Shown piece after piece: positions 58,394 through 64,000 of a DNA stretch of 64,000 nucleotides (the first letter of the stretch is position 1; each line of letters opens with the position of its first letter). Source of the DNA: Rapana venosa. Lineage: Eukaryota; Mollusca; Gastropoda; Neogastropoda; Muricidae. The translations under genes and the position numbers were made by a program. The notes beneath the pieces were generated by a model, which was not told the origin of the DNA, did no database searches, and saw only the letters and a program-made list of their open reading frames with translations. Where the stretch lies: assembly GCA_028751875.1 (NCBI GenBank), contig CM054167.1, positions 23,140,148 to 23,204,147 on the forward strand, given 5' to 3'.

Positions 58394-58545
58394 CACAACA
58401 CACCAGAGAAGAGAGAGGGGTTTGTTACCACAGCAATACTTAGTCTAAGAACACACACACACACACCACACACACACACAACACACACTCACACACACAC
58501 ACACACACACACACCACACACACACACACACACAGAGGTTTGTTA
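58040..58545. repeat. (GA)-rich tract then (CA)n arrays with a repeated unit
   Basis: GA-rich sequence (58044-58300) is followed by (CA)n at 58318-58392, 58452-58475 and 58490-58535. The unit AGCAATACTTAGTCTAAGA between CA runs occurs three times (58292, 58432, 58550). Confidence 0.88.
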
Positions 58546-59029
58546 CCACAGCAATACTTAGTCTAAGAAGAAGAAGTAGAAGATGGTTGGTGCAGCTGTG
58601 GCGTGGAATATCTGCATGCTGCGGGTTTTAGTATATAAAGACTTTATCGGCCCCCATACCGACATTCCGCGAATCCTCTATTGATCCAACAAGCGAGTGA
58701 GCCCACAGAAAACCGCTTTACATTGTCACCAGAATGAAGTGTGACTGACAGAGAGAACGTCCCACTCCCTCCTCTCCTTCCCCTCCCTCCCTCCTCCCAA
58801 TCTCCCCCATCTTCTCCCCCCCCCCCCCTCCCTCCCTCCCCACCTCTCTTCTCTCCATCCCAGTGGTCAGGATCAACAAATAACGGTCCCATTAATTTTC
58901 TTCTTCCTGTCAACAGGGAAAAAAACACAAAACATTAACCCCCCCCCCCTTCCCCTTTTCAAAGTAACCCTGACCACAGTCACATAAAAGTATACAGTTT
59001 ATGTATTGGTAAGAACAAAATGTATTTAT

Positions 59030-59310
59030 TTATTTATTTTAATTTATTCTTTTATATCGAGGATAATGGAATAAGCACTCATGTGCTTTTTTTTTTACAT
59101 CCAATCCCCGTGTGTATGCGGTTTTGTAAATTCTGTCATCTGTTCCCACCGGCACACAATGGCTTACTCTTACGAAAAACGGAACAGGATTTAACGTGTG
59201 CGCAAGATGTTCTGCGTGCGTTCGTTCGCACACGGGACCTCGGTTTATAGCCTCATCCGAAGGCCTTTTGGGGCGAGTGGAGTCTGTACTGATGTTAATT
59301 CCAGGGGAAA
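59030..59310 (-). mobile_element. SINE family 1, headless copy
   Basis: ATCGAGGATAATGGAATAAG, CACAATGGCTTACTCTTACG and CAAGATGTTCTGCGTGCGTT match 6760-7097 closely. It ends at CCAGGGGAAAATATCCC before a (CTGT)n run, with no head. Confidence 0.8.
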
Positions 59311-59744
59311 ATATCCCTGTCTGTCTGTCTGTCTGGCTGGCTGGCTCTCTGCCTTTCTGTCTGTATCGTGTAAACATGGCCGAAATTGCACGCAAACAGG
59401 CTATGATTCTACTTTCTCTGTTAACACTTCTTGTCTATCTATCTATCGGTTTGTCAGCGTGCATGCTCGCATATGGACTCGGCTCCATCAAAGTTAGTGT
59501 GTACTGTACTGGGCAGGTGTGTTGGCATTATCTCCCACAGTCCTCACCCTCTCTCTCCCCCCTTCCCACCTCCCATAAGCTTAATCCTTTCAGAATTTCC
59601 AGCTGCCAAAAAACACGTCTGGGTACAGGTTTCCTCCCCTTGTATCTAATTAGGCTGCAAATAGAGGGGAGTGAAGGAGGGAAGGGGGAGGGGGGGGGGG
59701 GGGGGGGGTGATGGGGTGTGGGGGGGGGGGGGGTTTAAATCGCT

Positions 59745-59950
59745 GAATTGGTTAAAGCGTCCAAATAATGATTTGGAATACTTTGAAGGTGGAAGTTCGA
59801 CTCGCCACTGAGCTTGTTGTCGTTGTTGTTGTCGTTGTTGCCATTATTGTTGTTGTGCGTTCCCTAGCTTAACATTCTGGAGGGTCACCGAGAATAATGT
59901 ACACCGACTCCCTCATCCCACCTAGGAATCATTGCGAGATTGTAAAGTAT
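59745..59950 (+). mobile_element. tRNA-derived SINE, family 3, with head
   Basis: The head at 59743-59812 reads ATCGCTGAATTGGTTAAAGC (box A-like) then GTGGAAGTTCGACTCGCC (box B-like). (GTT)n and GTTCCCTAGCTTAACATTCT then GGAGGGTCACCGAGAATAAT and CACCTAGGAATCATTGCGAG follow. It explains the headless pieces at 9785, 14540 and 18590. Confidence 0.66.
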
Positions 59951-59984
59951 TCGCCCTCTTTGAACAATTTTTTGGGTGTTTTAA

Positions 59985-60125
59985 AAAAAAAAATCGAGGA
60001 TAATGGAATAAGCACTTATAAGCTTTTTTACATCTAGTCTCCGTGTGTATGCGGTTTTGTGAATTCTGTCATCTGTTCCCACCGGCACACAATGGCCTAC
60101 TCTTACGAAAAAGTTAGCATGTGTG
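59985..60125 (-). mobile_element. SINE family 1, short headless copy
   Basis: TCGAGGATAATGGAATAAGC to TGGCCTACTCTTACGAAAAA, near-identical to the 59030 copy. Confidence 0.75.
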
Positions 60126-60311
60126 AACGACTCTGGCCTGAGGGAGGGGGGGGGGGGGGGGGTAGGTATTTTGAATTTTATTTTTGCCGGCCGTTGTTCA
60201 GATCCTAAATTTTTTTTTCTTTGTGTGCTTTTGTGTGAAATTTCATGTCGTGCCCTTTTTCTTTAGCGTAAAGTTAGTTTCGAAACTACCAATCTAGGCG
60301 TGTACTTTTTA

Positions 60312-60345
<34 letters not shown>

Positions 60346-60414
60346 ATGTGTAAATGTTTGTTATCTGTTAATCCTATTTGTGGACGGTTGTATGCGTGTA
60401 CATGATTTGAATGT

Positions 60415-60480
60415 AAGCGCTTCGATTTGTTCCTTCACAAGATTCTGCACTATACATAAATTCCATACATTATTATTGTC
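60415..60480 (+). mobile_element. LINE 3' tail (CR1/L2-like)
   Basis: GTAAGCGCTTCGATTTGTTC, CAAGATTCTGCACTATACAT then AAATTCCATACATTATTATT match the other tails. It lies immediately before the RTE-like LINE. Confidence 0.65.
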
Positions 60481-60484
60481 AGGT

Positions 60485-63400
60485 CAGAGACTCCCTCTGC
60501 TACTGGTAACCATGTACCCAGTACCACCTGCCACATGTGGGGAGTAAACCCAACCAAAAAATCCGACCTGGAGAGGGATGGGCTCCGCCAGGTTTGATTT
60601 GCCCAAGATACACCAATGACAAAGACAGCCAGAACCTCCATACCGGATCGGTCGTCGCCCGGGTTACCAAGGACCGCGCCCTTCTGTTGTCATCAGGACA
60701 GATGTCGAAAGTATGCTACTGATGTAAAACGCAGCAAATTCGTGCCAGACACAAAACATCATTGGCACATGGAATGTCGACACTAAGAGCTGCAGGCAAA
60801 GTGGAGAACTGACACATGAGATGTCCAGATATCATTGGCACATCCTTGGGCTCTGCGAAGTCAGGTGGAAAAAACATGGGAGAAACAACGACCAGGAAGA
60901 CACAAATTATACTACAGTGGAAACAGGATAAACATGAACCGGCGTGGGGTTTTCGTTCACCAAAGAACCCGTGAACACCGTCTGAGCTGTCCGCCTGTGT
61001 CCAGCAGACTTATTACCATCCGCCTGAGAGCAACCCCCTTTAACATAACTATAGTACAGGCAAAACGCCCCTACATCAGACTGCACAGATGAAGCCGTAG
61101 AAGAATTTTTATGACCAGCTACAAGAGGTTCTGAATCAAAAACCCAAGAAAGACATCCTCGTTGTGCAAGGCGACTGGAACGCCAAGGTAGGAGAAGATG
61201 CATGGAAAAAAACTGGGGGGGCGTTTGTGGGCCACATTGTAATAACCAATCAAATGAAAGAGGCTTGAGAACTCCTGGAGTTTGCCAAGTTTAAAAACCA
61301 CCTCCCGCTAGTGAATACACTTGGCCCACACAGGAAATCCAGAAAATGGACATGGCATGCCCAAATGGAGAACACCACAACCAAATAGATTACATCAGGT
61401 GAAAAGACGGTTTCGTCAGCGTTAACATCGCACAGGGCACGAAGTTTTCCAAAGGAGCAGACATAGGGAAATGATCATGATCTTGTGATGATGACTTTCC
61501 GACTACGTCTAAAGAAAATCCACGAGGGGAAAACATCAGGATCAAATTTGACCTCGAGGGGAAGCTGAAAGGACCCCAGAGGTATTTGAAATTTTTCAGC
61601 AAGGATAGGTGGAAAAGTTTGCAGCACTCACTGTGTTAGACTCAGACATAGACACACTGACGAATAGTTTCAATACAGCAGTGACTGAAACAGCAAACGA
61701 GCTTCTTGGCAAACGCCCCCACAGTCAAAAAACCATGGGTCACACCTAACATCCTTACAACTATGCGGGCAAGCGTAGAAAAGTTGAAGAAAAAGAAATG
61801 AAAACAAAAGAAAGAGCAGAACAATATAGGGCAGTCAACAAAAGAATCAGGAAGTCCATGACGGAGGCAAAAGAGAAATGGGGTCGGTGAACAGTGCCAA
61901 GACATTGAAGAGAACATCAAGAAAAACAATAGCAAGAAAGCATATCAGCTGGTGGGAAAGACCTGACTAGCACGAAACAGAGAAAAGGTTTAACAATCCA
62001 AGACAAAAAATGGGAAGTGTCTCACTGACGACCAGGATATTTTGAACAGTGGACAGAATACTGTCCGATCTGTATAACTATAGAAACCCCAGGAGATCCA
62101 GAAGTCCTTTAATGTACCCGAAAGCAAAAACACAGACAGTCACCCTATCCTCCGAGAAGAAGTGGAAACAGCAGTCAGATCGCTGAAAAAGGGGAAGTCA
62201 GCAGGGGCTGACAACATTCCAGCTGAATTGGTCCAAGCTGGAGGGGAAAACCATGATCAGCGCCCTACTAAGAATCTGCAACAAGATCTGGCAGACAGGA
62301 AAATGGCCAACACCATGGACGCAGTCACTCATCATCACCCTCCCCCAAAAAAGGAAATCTACAACAATGCCCTAATTACCGCACAATCAGCCTCATATGT
62401 CACCAAGCAAAGTCATGCTGAATAATATTGAAAAAGACTGAAGCCACAAACAGAGACCATCATTGCTGAGGAACAAGCGGTTTAGAGCAGGGCGCAGCAC
62501 AACAAAAACAGATAATCAACCTCAGAATACTATGTGAGCGGTACCTACAAAATCAACAAGACCTATACCACGTATTTATCGATTTTAAGAAGGCATTTGA
62601 CAGGGTGTGGCATGGGAGCTTTGTGGGCAACCATGAACTTGTACAGCATCAATGCAAACCTGATCAGAGTCATCAAACAGCTGTACAGCGAAGGCCACCA
62701 GTGCAGTGTACTACAACAACAAATTGGAGAATGGTTTCGAACAACAGTTGGAGTAAGGCAAAGGGCTGTCTACTCTCACCCACTCTTTTCAACATCTTCC
62801 TTGAGAGAATCATGGTGATGCACTGGAACACATGAAGGATCAGTCAGCTTGGTGGCAGAACGATCACAAACCTCCGCTTCGCAGATGACATTGATGGAAT
62901 AGCAGGATCAGAAAAAGAGGCTTGCCAGCCTAACAGAACACTTGGATAAAAGGCCTCCAAAACATACGGCATGGAAATCAGTGCAGAGAAGACCAAACTG
63001 ATGACTAATACACCAACGGCATTAGCCATGATATCAGGGTTAATGACCAGAAGCTGGAAAACAGTTCAAAGCTTCAAGTACCTGGGAGCCATTGTATCCG
63101 GGCCAGGGGGTCCAAGCCAGAAAGTAAATTATGCAGGACTGCACAGACAATAACAGCTTTGTCAAAACTAAACACCATTGGAGAGATAAGAATATCTCAA
63201 TTATCTCCAAGATCAGACTAATGCGCTCCCTTGTCATATCCATATTTCTGTATGCCTGTGAATCCCTGGACCCTGACTGCAGATTTGGAGAGAAGAGTAC
63301 AGGCAGTGGAGATGAGATGCTTTCGGAGACCTTGGCATCTCCTACAAAGACCACATAAGCAACGAAAGCGTGCATAACAGAATCCAGCAACCATTGGACC

Positions 63401-63710
63401 CTATGAGAACCTTCTAACGATCGTGAAAAGCGGTAAAACCCTTTAAATGGTTGGGCATGTCACAAGATCCCAAGGAATTACAAAGACAGTTTTGCAAGGC
63501 ACTGTCCAAGGAGGAAGAAGAAGAGGCAGACCAAGGGGAAAAGCTGGGGGGGATAACATCAAATGAAAGGAAAAGGCCCTAGAACTCAACAAAAAACCCG
63601 AGAAAGACGAAAAAGAGAGAAAATGGAAGGGGAATTTTTTGCTGAGTCTTTTTGGGGTGCCCCCCCCCGGTCGTCAGACTACGGGGCGATAGATAGATGT
63701 AAATTAAAAG
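60485..63710 (+). pseudogene. Long RTE-like LINE, endonuclease plus reverse transcriptase, heavily frameshifted
   Basis: The element holds, in order but in shifting frames, an APE endonuclease (start motif IIGTWNVDTKS near 60760, ILGLCEVRWKK near 60835, VVQGDWNAKVGED near 61155, DHDLVMM near 61480) and a reverse transcriptase (KKGKSAGADNIPAELVQAG near 62190, DFKKAFDRVWH near 62580, FADDIDGIAGSEKEA near 62880, KTKLMTNTPTAL and FKYLGAIVSG near 63070). The C-terminus matches 52605-53057. It ends in a GATAGATAGAT tail near 63700. Many indels and stops rule out activity. Such elements are often annotated as craniofacial development protein 2-like. It is probably a full-length, old copy, unless some indels are assembly errors. 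Confidence 0.87.
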
Positions 63711-63714
63711 TTTT

Positions 63715-64000
63715 TTATTGCTTTTCATCATCATCACAAACATCATTTATCGTCCCTTTGTCATCGTCTTGTTGTTAAATTAAACCTTGTTTTTGTTTTA
63801 TATCATCATTTATCACTTGGCTTTTTTGGGGCCCCCCCCTTTTAGCGCTTGAGGGGCCACACAGGCTTCATGTATTACGCTAGTAGAAATCTGAGGTGCG
63901 GGAAATTTTTAGTGAAAAAAAGGGGGGTGGAGGGGTGGGTTTGGGGGTGGTTTTGGGGGTTGCTAGTGGCCGGGGGGGGGGGAGTGATGGGGGCGCCGGG
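63715..64000. other. Window end: low-complexity G-rich sequence
   Basis: CATCATCATCA triplets (63727-63745) lead into AT-rich then G-rich sequence with GGGG and CCCC runs. No feature is recognised. Confidence 0.6.

Overview
This is a eukaryotic genomic window, most likely from a marine mollusc and perhaps a gastropod. The evidence is GT-AG introns, tRNA-derived SINEs, several clades of APE-type LINE, very abundant microsatellites and long poly(C)/poly(G) runs. The species call is inference. No prokaryotic, CRISPR or operon structure is present.

The one confident host gene covers about half the window (1117-30568, minus strand). It is a homologue of the histone H3K9 methyltransferase EHMT (G9a/GLP). 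I placed eleven coding exons by splice sites, by reading phase that stays consistent across every junction, and by match to the vertebrate G9a/GLP cysteine-rich domain. The exons are a promoter-proximal first exon (30536-30568), a 2.9-kb acidic low-complexity exon (20509-23418), three small exons (15940-15976, 15277-15336, 14788-14826), an 818-bp Ser/Thr/Pro/Val-rich exon (12787-13604), three exons for the RING-like Cys-rich domain (12180-12299, 10042-10185, 7592-7788), a linker exon (6485-6594) and an exon ending just before the ankyrin repeats (1117-1189). The ankyrin and SET domains are not in the window and should lie beyond its left edge. About 1,513 residues are encoded here. The large exon holds two ARK(S/T) motifs that resemble the histone H3 tail around Lys9 and the known automethylation sites of G9a and GLP.

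The introns carry tRNA-derived SINEs, a 2.35-kb TTAA-flanked inverted-repeat DNA transposon (2118-4467), a 1.8-kb purine-rich 43-bp minisatellite (about 4630-6440), a five-copy 125-bp minisatellite (28007-28630) and a LINE fragment (19880-20400).

From about 31 kb to 64 kb I find no convincing host gene. The stretch 31-41 kb is repeat-poor single-copy-looking DNA with dispersed SINE and LINE tails and an unusual density of TAGGCCT-type motifs. From 41 to 54 kb there are decayed LINEs (a CR1/L2-like reverse transcriptase, two RNase H-bearing 3' ends and RTE-like pieces), an 870-bp polypyrimidine tract split by a MITE, and a decayed tandem array. From 54.7 to 58.5 kb lies a block of (CA)n and (CT)n microsatellites. 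From 60.5 to 63.7 kb there is a long, heavily frameshifted RTE-like LINE. Several insertions are nested, so their relative order can be read.
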